Below are positions 47,799-58,300 of a stretch of 64,000 nucleotides of DNA, piece by piece (positions within the stretch are counted from its first letter, which is position 1; each line of letters begins with the position of its first letter). The notes below the pieces were generated by a model, which saw only the letters and a program-made list of their open reading frames with translations, made no database searches and was not told where the DNA came from. The stretch comes from a virus: positions 1 to 64,000 of IMG/VR virus record IMGVR_UViG_3300020553_000008. The stretch is one strand, 5' to 3'. The translations under genes and the position numbers were made by a program.

Positions 47799-48677
47799 CT
47801 AAGGTATGCTTGCTAAACAAATAGTATCGTTACTAACCCTGCCACCAAGAGTGATTTCTGCTATAGATGGAATATTATTTGGTTGATCGGCAAATAATAG
47901 TTCAAAATTTTTAATAGGTAATAAGATTTTAATTTTATTATTAATACCTAAATTATTGGGAATAAATTTTACAATTGTTTTGTTGTTTGACGATAATGTC
48001 CAATTATTTGTTTCATCCAAAATTATGTAATTATTTTCATATTGTCTTCTCTCTAATTGAGATGGACTAGCACAAAATGTTGCTGCTGTAAAGGTATAAT
48101 TACCATCTATTTGTTCCTCAACTCCAAGATTGATTGATAATTCTATATCGGCAGATTCTGAGGACGCTATAAAATTCTTGATAGTAGCTGTTACTGTTTC
48201 TGGTATTCCTGGACCAGTAACTTTCATACCAACAAATAATGAATTAAAATTACTTCTATTATTGAGCCTCAGAACAGAATGATTGTTTGATACTCCTTCT
48301 AGTGTATTTCCATTTAATATGGATCCTTCAAATGAGAACGACGTAGACGGAGAACATACTACTAATAAATAATCTGTATATAATATACTATTAGAAACAT
48401 CTCTAATATTAGTTTGAATAACAGTTTGAGTTTCAAAATTATGATTTGCTTTGATTGTTAAATTAACTGTCGGTTTAAAGTTTTTATTTTTAGATATGGT
48501 ATAACTAGGATTATCCGGTAAAAACTTAATAACTGGTGGAGATATTTTTGGTAAAGTTGTGGATACTTTAAAGTCTACTATATAAATATCTTTTTGTGGT
48601 AAATTAGGAGGCGTTGGAAAAGAGAGTAAAATACCTTTTTCACCGTCTTCGATAGAGTAATTTACTGTATTAATCAT
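47799..48677 (-). CDS. Beta-rich virion protein, unknown
   Basis: A 292-residue protein, all-beta by pattern, with Ile/Asn/Ser-rich strands and no catalytic motif. The middle (FVGMKVTGPGIPETVTATI) resembles a short adhesin or fibre repeat, often preceded by 'G-x-x-V-x-G'. Two 'FCAS' and 'VVCS' Cys motifs recall the Cys repeats of the neighbouring proteins, so distant relation is possible. The start ATG overlaps the preceding stop (ATGA). A 38-50 base gap follows it with nothing notable. Confidence 0.6.
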   Translation of the reverse strand: MINTVNYSIEDGEKGILLSFPTPPNLPQKDIYIVDFKVSTTLPKISPPVIKFLPDNPSYTISKNKNFKPTVNLTIKANHNFETQTVIQTNIRDVSNSILYTDYLLVVCSPSTSFSFEGSILNGNTLEGVSNNHSVLRLNNRSNFNSLFVGMKVTGPGIPETVTATIKNFIASSESADIELSINLGVEEQIDGNYTFTAATFCASPSQLERRQYENNYIILDETNNWTLSSNNKTIVKFIPNNLGINNKIKILLPIKNFELLFADQPNNIPSIAEITLGGRVSNDTICLASIP

Positions 48678-49216
48678 AGAGAAGCTTCAATACATTTAAA
48701 AGTTAAAATTTGTTCAGTTAACACACTATTATTACTATCTAGCACACTAAATTTAAAAATACTAATATTATTATATGTTTCAGGGTTTACTGATATATTT
48801 AGTGGTATTGTTGCTTTTCTAAGAGTAATAGTATTATCATTTTGTGTTTCTTGATAATTCTCGTATTTGGGTTGGCCAATCGATACTAGATTTGTAGTAG
48901 AATTCTGTGTTAACTCTACAAAAGCATACGAATATTCAACTGCTCCACTTTTTAGATTAGTTACAACAGCTGATAGTAAATCTCCAGCACAACAAAAATT
49001 TTCTATATTAGATACTGCTTGATTTTTATAGCTAAATGCTATAACTGGCATCGGTTCAAAGCAAATTTTTTGACCGATCCACTCTATAATAGATCCATCA
49101 ATAAGTTTAGAATATAATTTGCCTGTTTTGCTATTCATAACTAGTTCGCCAACCTCTAGTTGTTCTGGGCTTGGAAAACCATTACTACTTATATCTCTTT
49201 TAATTAAAAGCCTCAT
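48674..49216 (-). CDS. Small tail-fibre-associated protein
   Basis: A 180-residue protein. The N-terminus, RDISSNGFPSPEQLEVGELV followed by NSKTGKLYSKLIDGSIIEWIG, matches the short module 'P-x-x-L-x-x-G-E-L-x-x-N-x-x-D-G-x-L-Y' at the start of many phage fibre and virion proteins. The rest is beta-rich with FCCAGDLLSA, a double Cys reminiscent of the repeats in the next genes. Overlaps of four bases on both sides tie it tightly to the fibre operon. A fibre attachment or decoration role is inferred. Confidence 0.65.
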   Translation of the reverse strand: MRLLIKRDISSNGFPSPEQLEVGELVMNSKTGKLYSKLIDGSIIEWIGQKICFEPMPVIAFSYKNQAVSNIENFCCAGDLLSAVVTNLKSGAVEYSYAFVELTQNSTTNLVSIGQPKYENYQETQNDNTITLRKATIPLNISVNPETYNNISIFKFSVLDSNNSVLTEQILTFKCIEASL

Positions 49217-51711
49217 AAGCTACAAACTCCTGTAAATAATATAACTCCGAAATCCCAATTACTTAATACATCATTATTTTGTTCCTCTTCTTCAGGATCA
49301 ACGGCATAAGCGGTTAATCCAGAAGCATAATAATATGAATATGTTCCCTGGCCACTACTATTCCATGCGCTGATTCTATATAAATAGTCTTTAGTAGAAT
49401 TCAAACCATATATTGTTTCAGAATTTATGGTTATAAAGTTATTATCTGATGGAGAATTATGATAATACCAATTAATTCCATAGTCATCTGATTCTTCTAT
49501 AATATAACCAGAAAATACACCAATCCCTAATTGAGCACTAGTATTCCAAGATAAAGAAATAGCAGAAATATCTCCATCGAAAACTCTTGTACCAGTTACT
49601 GATATAGGACTTGTTGGAACATTATTATTTGGGCTAAGTAATTGTGTAGCTTCAGAATATTCTCCAATACCAATGGAATTCTGTGCAGCTACTCTGAATA
49701 AAATATTACTGCCTGCTATTGTTTTAATTGTAGCAGAAGTCTGATCTGATAGTCCTCTGTGTAGATAAGCTGGGTTTTCATCTTCGTCATCCTGAGTATT
49801 TGTCCAAGTTTCTCCATTATTAAAAGAGAACTGAACAAGATAATTTACAATTTTGCTTCTGCCATCATCGACTGGGGCGTCCCATTGTAAAGAATATTCA
49901 TTATTGCCAAGACCAGCATTATTATGACCAATTGCTCCTCTAATATTAGTTGGAGCATCTGGTTCTGTTGGATTAATTCTAGGTGTTCGAGATATAATTT
50001 TACCATTATAATCAACTGTTAATAAGGCATTTGCAATATATTTACTTGTTCCGTCTAAAGACGGTTTCGGTCTAAGATACACATCCTCTGCTACTAATGC
50101 GGTAGAATAGGTATTCCCGCTCACAGTTAAATCGGCATATGTAGATAATAATCCTTCTCCACTAACTATACTGGCTAATGAAAAAGCATTACTTGTATTA
50201 ATACACACTTTACCAATTTCGTCGTAACTAAATCCGGATGGTATGGTTTTTTCTCTATCTAGATATCTATCAAAAAACACTCCTGTTGGAGATCCAGATA
50301 CAGCATTAGGAATATGTGCATCTACTCTAAATGTTGGAATTAATCCTTGTGGAATAAAATTCTGGTTTAATTTATAGACACTATCATTATAATTATTATA
50401 TGGAATATTATTTTTAGAATAAATGAGAAAATCTATATTTTCACCAAGCATATTAAAACCAGTATGTATGTCTGGTCTAATACTAATATTATTTAATGTT
50501 GATGGTTTAAAAGTTAATTCTGTTGTAACTTCTTGTCCTAAGTTATTTGTGTATGTAACATTATCTGTGGCGAGTGGTTCCATCTGCATAGCCAAATAAC
50601 CACCTTTTGTGACAGAAAAAATGAATACATTAGTATCTACAGCGGCCCCAGTGCCGTCTAATCCTATTGGTGGATCTCCAGGATGCTCTGGAGCTATTTC
50701 TAGTTCGAAACAATCTACTGGCTCATTGTCAACATTACCATTTTCATCGGCTGCTGGAGGATTTGGATCAGTTATCGAAACTTCTGTTCGTATACTATCT
50801 TCAAAAATATATTCTCTATCAATATCTAATTGAGCTGGTTCTTTAGCAACATAAGCCATTTTAGCATAGCCGACGATAACTTCGCCAAAAGCATTTTCTA
50901 TACACAACGTATCCGAACCAGTACCTAGTTCCTTAACTATTTGTTCTAGCCCAGGCTGTCCTGGTACTATAGCAGCATAAGGCGACCACCAACGGTCTTC
51001 CGTATAAATATAAAGTCTATTATTTCTTAGTAACGCAGGGCGTTTTGGATATCTTATCCAGCTCACACCGACTCTCTCTAATCCACTCAAATGTACATCA
51101 GGATCATAATTTTCTCTTAAATATGTAGCTGGTTGCCATTTGGCTACTTCTCCTGATCCATCATGTGTTAATATAAATCCTTTATATGAATCAAGATCAT
51201 TATTAGGCCCTAAGCTTATACCCATATCGGCTTCAATGACTTTATTAATTTCTACTTTTTGATTAGTAAAAGATATACCGGGATAAGTATTTATTTGTTT
51301 CTCTTCATTATTCATTACATACAAAGGAGATGATGGTGTGCCAGATGGAAAGCATATTGGTCCACCAGTAGCAGAAACAAAATATGAGGTAGCAGCGGCA
51401 TTCGAGTCATTTAATTTGTAGATTAATCCGCTACTCTGTCCACTATACAATGGAATAGGCTGTCCACTCAAGTTAATTCTACCAAAGTTTTCGGCAACTA
51501 TCGTTTGTGCTCGTAGTCCGCTAGCATCTACAAATGAGGGACTAATCAATTTGATACCACTATTAGCAGCTAGATACATACTACCACTGGCTGCTAAACT
51601 AACTTGATTACTACTTAAAACATTAAAATATATTCCGTCTATTTTATTATTGCCGGTTTTAATAGCAACACCCGGCCAATTGCGTGGATTTAGTATATTA
51701 TACCATAACAT
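49213..51711 (-). CDS. Tail-fibre-like protein with two C-terminal FN3 domains
   Basis: An 832-residue protein. The N-terminal third has fibre-shaft-like repeats (SLAASGSMYLAANSGIKLIS). The middle includes VTKGGYLAMQ and ISIRPDIHTGFN, a domain shared with the 1,196-residue neighbour. The C-terminal roughly 250 residues hold two fibronectin type III domains: PTEPDAPTNIRGAIG to YLVQFSFNNGETW, then PISVTGTR to GYIIEESDDYGINWY with YRISAWNSSGQG. FN3 domains are common on phage tail and fibre surfaces and may bind carbohydrate or host surfaces. SD AGGAAAT precedes ATG 51711. Acidic E-rich tail near the end. Confidence 0.72.
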   Translation of the reverse strand: MLWYNILNPRNWPGVAIKTGNNKIDGIYFNVLSSNQVSLAASGSMYLAANSGIKLISPSFVDASGLRAQTIVAENFGRINLSGQPIPLYSGQSSGLIYKLNDSNAAATSYFVSATGGPICFPSGTPSSPLYVMNNEEKQINTYPGISFTNQKVEINKVIEADMGISLGPNNDLDSYKGFILTHDGSGEVAKWQPATYLRENYDPDVHLSGLERVGVSWIRYPKRPALLRNNRLYIYTEDRWWSPYAAIVPGQPGLEQIVKELGTGSDTLCIENAFGEVIVGYAKMAYVAKEPAQLDIDREYIFEDSIRTEVSITDPNPPAADENGNVDNEPVDCFELEIAPEHPGDPPIGLDGTGAAVDTNVFIFSVTKGGYLAMQMEPLATDNVTYTNNLGQEVTTELTFKPSTLNNISIRPDIHTGFNMLGENIDFLIYSKNNIPYNNYNDSVYKLNQNFIPQGLIPTFRVDAHIPNAVSGSPTGVFFDRYLDREKTIPSGFSYDEIGKVCINTSNAFSLASIVSGEGLLSTYADLTVSGNTYSTALVAEDVYLRPKPSLDGTSKYIANALLTVDYNGKIISRTPRINPTEPDAPTNIRGAIGHNNAGLGNNEYSLQWDAPVDDGRSKIVNYLVQFSFNNGETWTNTQDDEDENPAYLHRGLSDQTSATIKTIAGSNILFRVAAQNSIGIGEYSEATQLLSPNNNVPTSPISVTGTRVFDGDISAISLSWNTSAQLGIGVFSGYIIEESDDYGINWYYHNSPSDNNFITINSETIYGLNSTKDYLYRISAWNSSGQGTYSYYYASGLTAYAVDPEEEEQNNDVLSNWDFGVILFTGVCSL

Positions 51712-51723
51712 CTTGATAATTTC

Positions 51724-54700
51724 CTATGAATAAAAATATGGACCCCTTGCTCTTCCAATTTCGCCGCACCAGAATGGTAAATTATTAGTATCAATTAATT
51801 CTTCACTATCGCAGGACAAATCTATCATATCTTCTGTACCATCAGGAATTAATGGTGGAGAAGTTTCTCCGTATACGCCGTCCAATCTCGGAACAGAAGT
51901 TTTATTACCCCAAAACGTAGTATTTGCTGTTCCATCTTTTTGTCTTGGCAAAGGAGGTGGAACATTTGGTAATGGAGCAGTCGGCCCAGTCGTCTGAGTT
52001 GTTCCAGCGTCTTCATCATCCGGATCTGGTGGTATAACAGGATCCCATCCGATATCTGTTAATCTAGACTTAACAGTACCATCTTTTACAAATATCTTAT
52101 CAACAACCAACCATCCACTGATCGTCACATCTCCATATAAAGTTCTTGGTGTCAAAGAATTTGTTCCGACATCTTCGCTTGCAATTAGATACGGCTCATC
52201 TGTATTAACAGTAACGACTGGATATCCTGTAGTAACAACATTATTAAAATTTTGAAAATATGCTGCTTTATGCCATTGATGAATATCTGGTAAAAAGTAT
52301 TTTCTAGTATTATTAGTCAGTATTCTATAACTATTACTACCTACTGGCAATATGGTATATGCTCCGTCATTCAGTATCTCAGCAGTAGATTGAGATGATG
52401 TTAGTCCTGTCGGAGCGCCATTATGAAGCCAGTTCATATATTTTAATGAATTAATATAACTAACAAAAGTTACTGGCTTATTACCCATATTTGATTTAAT
52501 AGAATATGAATTATTAATACCATTGGTGCTGAATATGATACCACCTTCTGGTTGGTTTGTCATATCAGAAATATACAGACCGCTACTAAATGGATCATTG
52601 CCGGTGGCAACAGCATTTAGAAAAATATTATATTGAGCATTTGTGACTTCATATTTACCTATTCTATAATTTTTATTAACTTTACCCAAATTATCAATAG
52701 GTACTAACGAATATGAATTTCCATTTCTAAGATAAAGATTTCCGGTATCAGGTATATTGTCTCCATCTGTTACAATAACAAATTGAAGACCTAATATGGA
52801 ACTTATAATATTATTATCTGTTTGTCCTTCGGTGCTTGCGACTCTAAATCCGATATGATCATGTCCACTATTAGCTGTTGCATATTCTATACTTTTTAGA
52901 TATACTGATGGATCGTTTCCAATTGCTGAGATTGTTTCAAAAGAGCCACCAGCGGCCATCTGGCTACTAGCGGTATATTCTTTTACTGCCGGATCTATCC
53001 ATTCTGCGACGTTTCCATTTTGATCATAAGTACCGTAATAACTATCTACTCCATTAGTGCCAACAGAAGAAACTATACCACTAAATAAATTATCAGTAGC
53101 ATTATAGTTAAAATTAGCAGTGCTGAATGAACTGTTTATTCCACTGCCACCTGTATTTATAAGAATAGCAGCAATATCGTTAGCATTAGTAGCATAGGGT
53201 GTATAGATACCGGAAAATCTTTCTACAGAACCTATATTGGCGTAGACTTTAAGCGCTGGGCTAGGATCATTACCATAGATAGCAAAATTAATATCTTTTC
53301 TACCAGTATTAAATTCTGTGTCAACTAATGGTCTTATACTCAAAACATTAGAGCTTGAATCAGGGATTACTCCAACAACACTCTTTTGCATTGTTAAGTA
53401 ACCAGCGCGAGTGATGGATACTACAGATACGGCGTTAATCGTTGTTGTTGTAACATTTTGATCTAATAATAATTCTATTATAAAACCATCGTCAAATACT
53501 ATATCTGTAACTATTCTATAAACTGTCGCTGTTCCTGTTACTATTTCTACTTGATCTCCAACAGCGAATTCATCAACTGGAACATCAGCATCAAATATAA
53601 TTTGTTTTAAACATATGCTGCCTGTTCTGGCATTAAACTTTGTCCAAATAATATCTTGTTCGGTAAGAAAATAATCATTAATATCGTATAGGCCTTGAAT
53701 ATATCCATTAGATGATGTGGTAAGAATTTTATTAGAGCCAACATTACTAATATTAATACTATTTCCACTAACAGATATTCCACTTGCGGCTAATATACGA
53801 CCACTTGTTGAAACACTAAGTAAGCTGCCTGTTGCTAAATTATCTAAAAATAAATTAGTAGGATAAAGATTTGTAATAGCTAATGAGCCTTGTGAAGATA
53901 TTGAGCCAGAGCCAAGTGATAATGTATTAAAACTCGCAGTAATGTTACGGTTGGCATTTGTAAATGTAAGAGATGTATTATTTTGTGTACCAATGGATAA
54001 TGAGTTCAATGTTGAAGCATTAAATGATGATCCAGAGATAGTTACCGAGCCATTACTATTTAGATTTATTCTTTGTTGATTATTATATCCTATATTAATA
54101 TTGTTTAATGATCCTGATATTAAACTTTGTTGATTATTACCAGAACTAACGCTAAGAACTAATCCGCCATAACCATCTGTAGTGTTAGATGCTATACTAT
54201 ATAATTGAGCATAGTCTTTTTGATTATTATTAGAGTCTTTACCAGCTAAATTAACTATTGAGCAAACATCTCCATTATTCAAACCTGATGGTTTATGATA
54301 TACTGTGAGTTTTGCAGGTTGGCATGTGGTCCTATTTTCTAATCTTAGTATCTCACTACAACTATAATTAACAACATGAAAAATAGTTTGTGGTCTTGAT
54401 CCTGATGGAATATTAATTCCTACTCTACCATCATAACTAAAGAATAGATTACGATAGTTTTGACCACTACCATAAATTATAAAATCGCTACTTTTTAGAT
54501 CTTGATTAAATATTGTATTAGCATTACCAGATGTTGGGATAATTGAATGAGCTAATGATTCGGAACTTGATCCTAGCAATAGCTTATTGGTGTTTCCGGA
54601 ACTCCAGTATAGTTGTGATCCTAGTAATCCATTTGAGCCATCATTATATTGAAAAGAATAAATATCTCCTCCTGGATTGGCTTGAGCAGAAAAATTATCC

Positions 54701-55314
54701 TCGTATGATAGTGCTGAAGAATATTTGTCGTTCTGGTTTAAACTATACCAAGTTTGTCCATCGCAAACCAGCCTGATTGGGTTTTGAACAGATGAGAATA
54801 TTGAGCCATTATGGTCTCTAATAATAACGGAATGACCATCCGATAAGGGTTTAATATCCACAACTAAATTTCTACATGTTTTCGGATCCGGCAAAGAGCA
54901 GTCTATATTTTGAATAGTATTATCTACTATATAAATACTAGTAACAGAGTCTATACTAAAATGATTATTTTTTAGAACAACATTATGAAAATTAGTATTA
55001 AAATTAGAACTATTTACAAATAGATAAAACTCATTATTGGAACCAGAGAATGCTTCTTTATTATTGTTTTTAGATGAATTAGATATTTCTATTCTTTTAA
55101 TAACTATATTTCCATCTAATAATTGTACTTCTCCAACCCCTATTTCCCATTTATAGTTATCCTTAATGTTTCTAACAAGATAAGGAATATAGTATCCAAT
55201 GCTACTATTATCTAATGTTTGATATCCATTGATAGTTTTATTAGGTACAAAATAATCATTATTAATTGAGCAATAAAAACCTATATTATTAAATATTTTA
55301 GTAGTTTTATTCAT
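51724..55314 (-). CDS. Tail-fibre-like protein with permuted FGE-like domain
   Basis: A 1,196-residue protein. The N-terminus starts TKIFNNIGFYCSINNDYFVP. Around residues 200-450 are Ser/Gly/Asn-rich repeats typical of trimeric fibre shafts, including DGRVGINIPSGSRPQTIFHV, which matches the 'G-x-V-G-I-G-T-x-x-P' fibre motif. The region 600-740 includes the GYLTMQ/LSIRPLVDTEFN domain shared with the next gene. Residues about 748-1038 form a formylglycine-enzyme-like domain in permuted order (YGTYDQNGNVAEW before YRIGKYEVTNAQY). The C-terminus is acidic and Pro-rich and ends CGEIGRARGPYFYS. It starts at the base after the tape measure gap (ATG 55314; tape measure stop 55316). Likely adhesin; receptor unknown. 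Confidence 0.75.
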   Translation of the reverse strand: MNKTTKIFNNIGFYCSINNDYFVPNKTINGYQTLDNSSIGYYIPYLVRNIKDNYKWEIGVGEVQLLDGNIVIKRIEISNSSKNNNKEAFSGSNNEFYLFVNSSNFNTNFHNVVLKNNHFSIDSVTSIYIVDNTIQNIDCSLPDPKTCRNLVVDIKPLSDGHSVIIRDHNGSIFSSVQNPIRLVCDGQTWYSLNQNDKYSSALSYEDNFSAQANPGGDIYSFQYNDGSNGLLGSQLYWSSGNTNKLLLGSSSESLAHSIIPTSGNANTIFNQDLKSSDFIIYGSGQNYRNLFFSYDGRVGINIPSGSRPQTIFHVVNYSCSEILRLENRTTCQPAKLTVYHKPSGLNNGDVCSIVNLAGKDSNNNQKDYAQLYSIASNTTDGYGGLVLSVSSGNNQQSLISGSLNNINIGYNNQQRINLNSNGSVTISGSSFNASTLNSLSIGTQNNTSLTFTNANRNITASFNTLSLGSGSISSQGSLAITNLYPTNLFLDNLATGSLLSVSTSGRILAASGISVSGNSINISNVGSNKILTTSSNGYIQGLYDINDYFLTEQDIIWTKFNARTGSICLKQIIFDADVPVDEFAVGDQVEIVTGTATVYRIVTDIVFDDGFIIELLLDQNVTTTTINAVSVVSITRAGYLTMQKSVVGVIPDSSSNVLSIRPLVDTEFNTGRKDINFAIYGNDPSPALKVYANIGSVERFSGIYTPYATNANDIAAILINTGGSGINSSFSTANFNYNATDNLFSGIVSSVGTNGVDSYYGTYDQNGNVAEWIDPAVKEYTASSQMAAGGSFETISAIGNDPSVYLKSIEYATANSGHDHIGFRVASTEGQTDNNIISSILGLQFVIVTDGDNIPDTGNLYLRNGNSYSLVPIDNLGKVNKNYRIGKYEVTNAQYNIFLNAVATGNDPFSSGLYISDMTNQPEGGIIFSTNGINNSYSIKSNMGNKPVTFVSYINSLKYMNWLHNGAPTGLTSSQSTAEILNDGAYTILPVGSNSYRILTNNTRKYFLPDIHQWHKAAYFQNFNNVVTTGYPVVTVNTDEPYLIASEDVGTNSLTPRTLYGDVTISGWLVVDKIFVKDGTVKSRLTDIGWDPVIPPDPDDEDAGTTQTTGPTAPLPNVPPPLPRQKDGTANTTFWGNKTSVPRLDGVYGETSPPLIPDGTEDMIDLSCDSEELIDTNNLPFWCGEIGRARGPYFYS
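52200..53070 (-). other. Circularly permuted FGE/SUMF1-like domain, copy 3
   Basis: In the 1,196-residue fibre-like protein. The normal C-terminal half comes first (YGTYDQNGNVAEWID, AAGGSF, HIGFRVAS), then the normal N-terminal half (YRIGKYEVTNAQYNIFLNAV, KPVTFVSYINSLKYMNWL, LPDIHQWHKAAYF). Approximate borders. Confidence 0.78.
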
Positions 55315-55315
55315 A

Positions 55316-58300
55316 TTATGTTAATGATCTAGGATCAATATCTATATTAAAATTAATAGTATTATTTTCTGGATTTTTGGCTTTTAGGTCTCTAAACGCC
55401 CCCTTAATTGCTGATACCACAATTCCTGCTATATCTGGTCGTAATTGATTCAAAACCGTGTCTCCGTTGATGGTTACAACAACATCATGTTTTCCGGTAA
55501 TAGTAATTTGTGGAGGAATATAAATATTACTAAGTATATTAGCAATATTATTTAATCTATTAACAAAGTTATCAATACTAGCAATATCGCCGCTAGTATT
55601 AGATACACCACCAGCAGCATTGTTTGGTTGTTTTAGATTGGACAATGCTTTGTCGAATGCTTCTGTGATACTACTTGTTATGGATCCGACTAGACCATTA
55701 AGATATTTTGTAAAATCGAATGATTGAGCATTTCCCATCATACCACCTAAGAATTTATATTGTGGTATGTACCCACCTTTATTTAGATAGTTAACTATTC
55801 CACCTCTAGCATAATTTCCGCTATTTATTGCTTCTAATACTGGTTTATATTTTTGAGTTGATTGTCTATTAATAACAAATTCGCCAGGCGTTAACATAGC
55901 CGGAACAGTATCTGTGCCTTTTGGAGCAAAATTAACAAAGGAGCCACCGCTAGCATATAATGGAACAGGACCTCCCTTAGCAAGTTTCATAGAAATTCCT
56001 TCTGGTAATCCTGCTTGTTTTGCTTCTTCTTTAATCTCTTCTTCTTTTTCTTTGATTCTAGCTTCTAATAATGTAATCAGTCTCGACGATGTTGGCAAAG
56101 CGCCATAAATATTACCAGTTAATAATAAGTGTGCTTCTGTTGCTTTTTTCTGTAGATTATCTATATCTGTGGCTCGTACCGCATCGGTTCTTAAAGATTT
56201 TATATTATTTTCAATTTTATCTACAGATAATCCTTTATATAATAGAGAATCTTGAACATTATACCACTCTCTTAGTTGATTCAAAGCGTCTATGAAGCTA
56301 GTATCATATAATTTTCTTCCTTTTTTATCGGTAGCTTTTGTATAATATTCTTTTAGTATATCAATTATATTTAATCTAGTCTTGGGTCCAGAAAATAGAT
56401 TTTCAGGCGTTAATGCCATTTTATGAACATCTTGCCATGTTGTGGCTCCAGCATATTCTGGTTGTTTTCCTTTTGGATTTGTTCCGCTCTTTAGGCCAGT
56501 CTTAGGATCAACATCGTGTAGTATCGCGCCTTCTGCTAGATCAGTAATTTGATCAGATACTCCAATATCCACATCTCCTCCAGCAAAAGCTTTAGATCGT
56601 ATTAAGGCAATTTCTCTATTTATAGCAGTAAGTACTGTTTCTTGGGTTATTGGTGGCGTTTTACGAAAATATAATGTTTTATCAAGACCTCCTTGATTAA
56701 CTGTTACTGGATCCCCATATAATTTTCTATCTACTGGGATACCTAAGTTTTTCAAATATTCAGCACTTTGTGCAGGATTAGCTGGCTTATATAAGTCTAC
56801 ATATAATGATCTCCATGCATCTATAATAGCTCTTCTAGGAGATGTTACGTCGTTAATGTTGGTAGCTTCTTGTGCTAATTTTCCGGCTATCATACCAACT
56901 TGACTAATTTTATCTGGTGGGGTAGCTGATATTTTTATTCCTGTTCCATCAGCTAAATTTTGTGATAATACTGGTTGAATAGCACGGGCTATTGATAATC
57001 TGATTGGTTCACTAAACTTAGCTTCATCGCTAGTTACTTTTTCTCTTTGTACTGTTGCTGCTTTAGTTTTAGCGATTAATGTCCTAGCATTCTTTATATC
57101 TTCTTCTCGCTTCTTTTTGTAATTTTCTGCAAAAAAGTTTTCGACAGGAATTATATTCTTTCTACCATTAGTAGATGTTATTACGCTAGCTTTTTCTGAA
57201 TCCTGTAAGCTCATTTTATATGTATCTGGTATATCAGTAAATAAACTAGAATCAATCAAACCTATATTTTCACCATTAAGATTATATTTAAATGGTTCTC
57301 CTGGAGGAGCAGTCTCTTGACCTGTTAATACGTCATATATTGGAGTATTATTCTTTAAATTTCCTAATAAAACATCTATAGAATCAGCATATAAAGATTT
57401 ATTATTAGTTGATAATAATTCTGCTAATGGAAATTTAGATTTTGGATCTTGTGGTTTAACTATAATATAATTTAAAGGATCTCCAACAAAAGCCTTACTA
57501 ATCGTATCATATAGTTTGCCATTGATTTGATCATATGTGAAATTAAATGGAGCAGTATCATATACTGATGGGGTTGTGGTAATCAATTTAACAAGTCCAT
57601 CTTTACCTCCAATACCAAAAGCTGTCTGAGAACCACTAAAAATTTCTTCTCTAGCCCCTTGTATAGTATTGAATGCATTAGAAATCCATGGTAATTTTCT
57701 TGGATTTTTAGCGGCACCTGTGATCCTATCTTTCTGACTAATTTCTATAAAATCATTTTCAGATAGAGCAAATTTATTAGCATCATCAATATTCTTATAT
57801 GCACCATTTTTTATAATATCATTTTGTTGTAAAATATTTTTCCATTGATCTTTTGGTATATTATATAATGTTATTGGAAATTCTATTCCTCCTTTATCGA
57901 ATGGTTGACCGAGATTAAAACTAGCCCTAAAAGTATTTCTATTATATAAAGCTTCTAAATCAGCTAAATATTTTTTAATATTTAATGATGATTGTGACTC
58001 AACAAAATCTTTTTCTTTTTTCATATTATCTATAGCATTTTCGATAGCATTATAAATTGTATCATTCTTAACAATATCCGTATTTAAATATGATAACTGA
58101 GACTCTACGTCCTTGTATGGCCTATGCCACTCAGATGCTGTTTGGCCATATTGCTTTAATCCTCCAGCTCCGCCACCACGAAAACTACCTATGCTTTTAA
58201 AATTATCTATACCGGCTACAACTTGTGTCATACCACTTAATGCAGATTGTCTAAAACTAAGTATATCTCCTAAACCAGATCCTCCAGCGGCTCCTAAAAT

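Noticed and set aside
39640-53070. Diversity-generating retroelement target, suggested by the lectin-like FGE domains
   Set aside because: No reverse transcriptase is encoded in the window, and I saw no template/variable repeat pair with adenine-biased differences. The domains differ throughout, not at selected codons.
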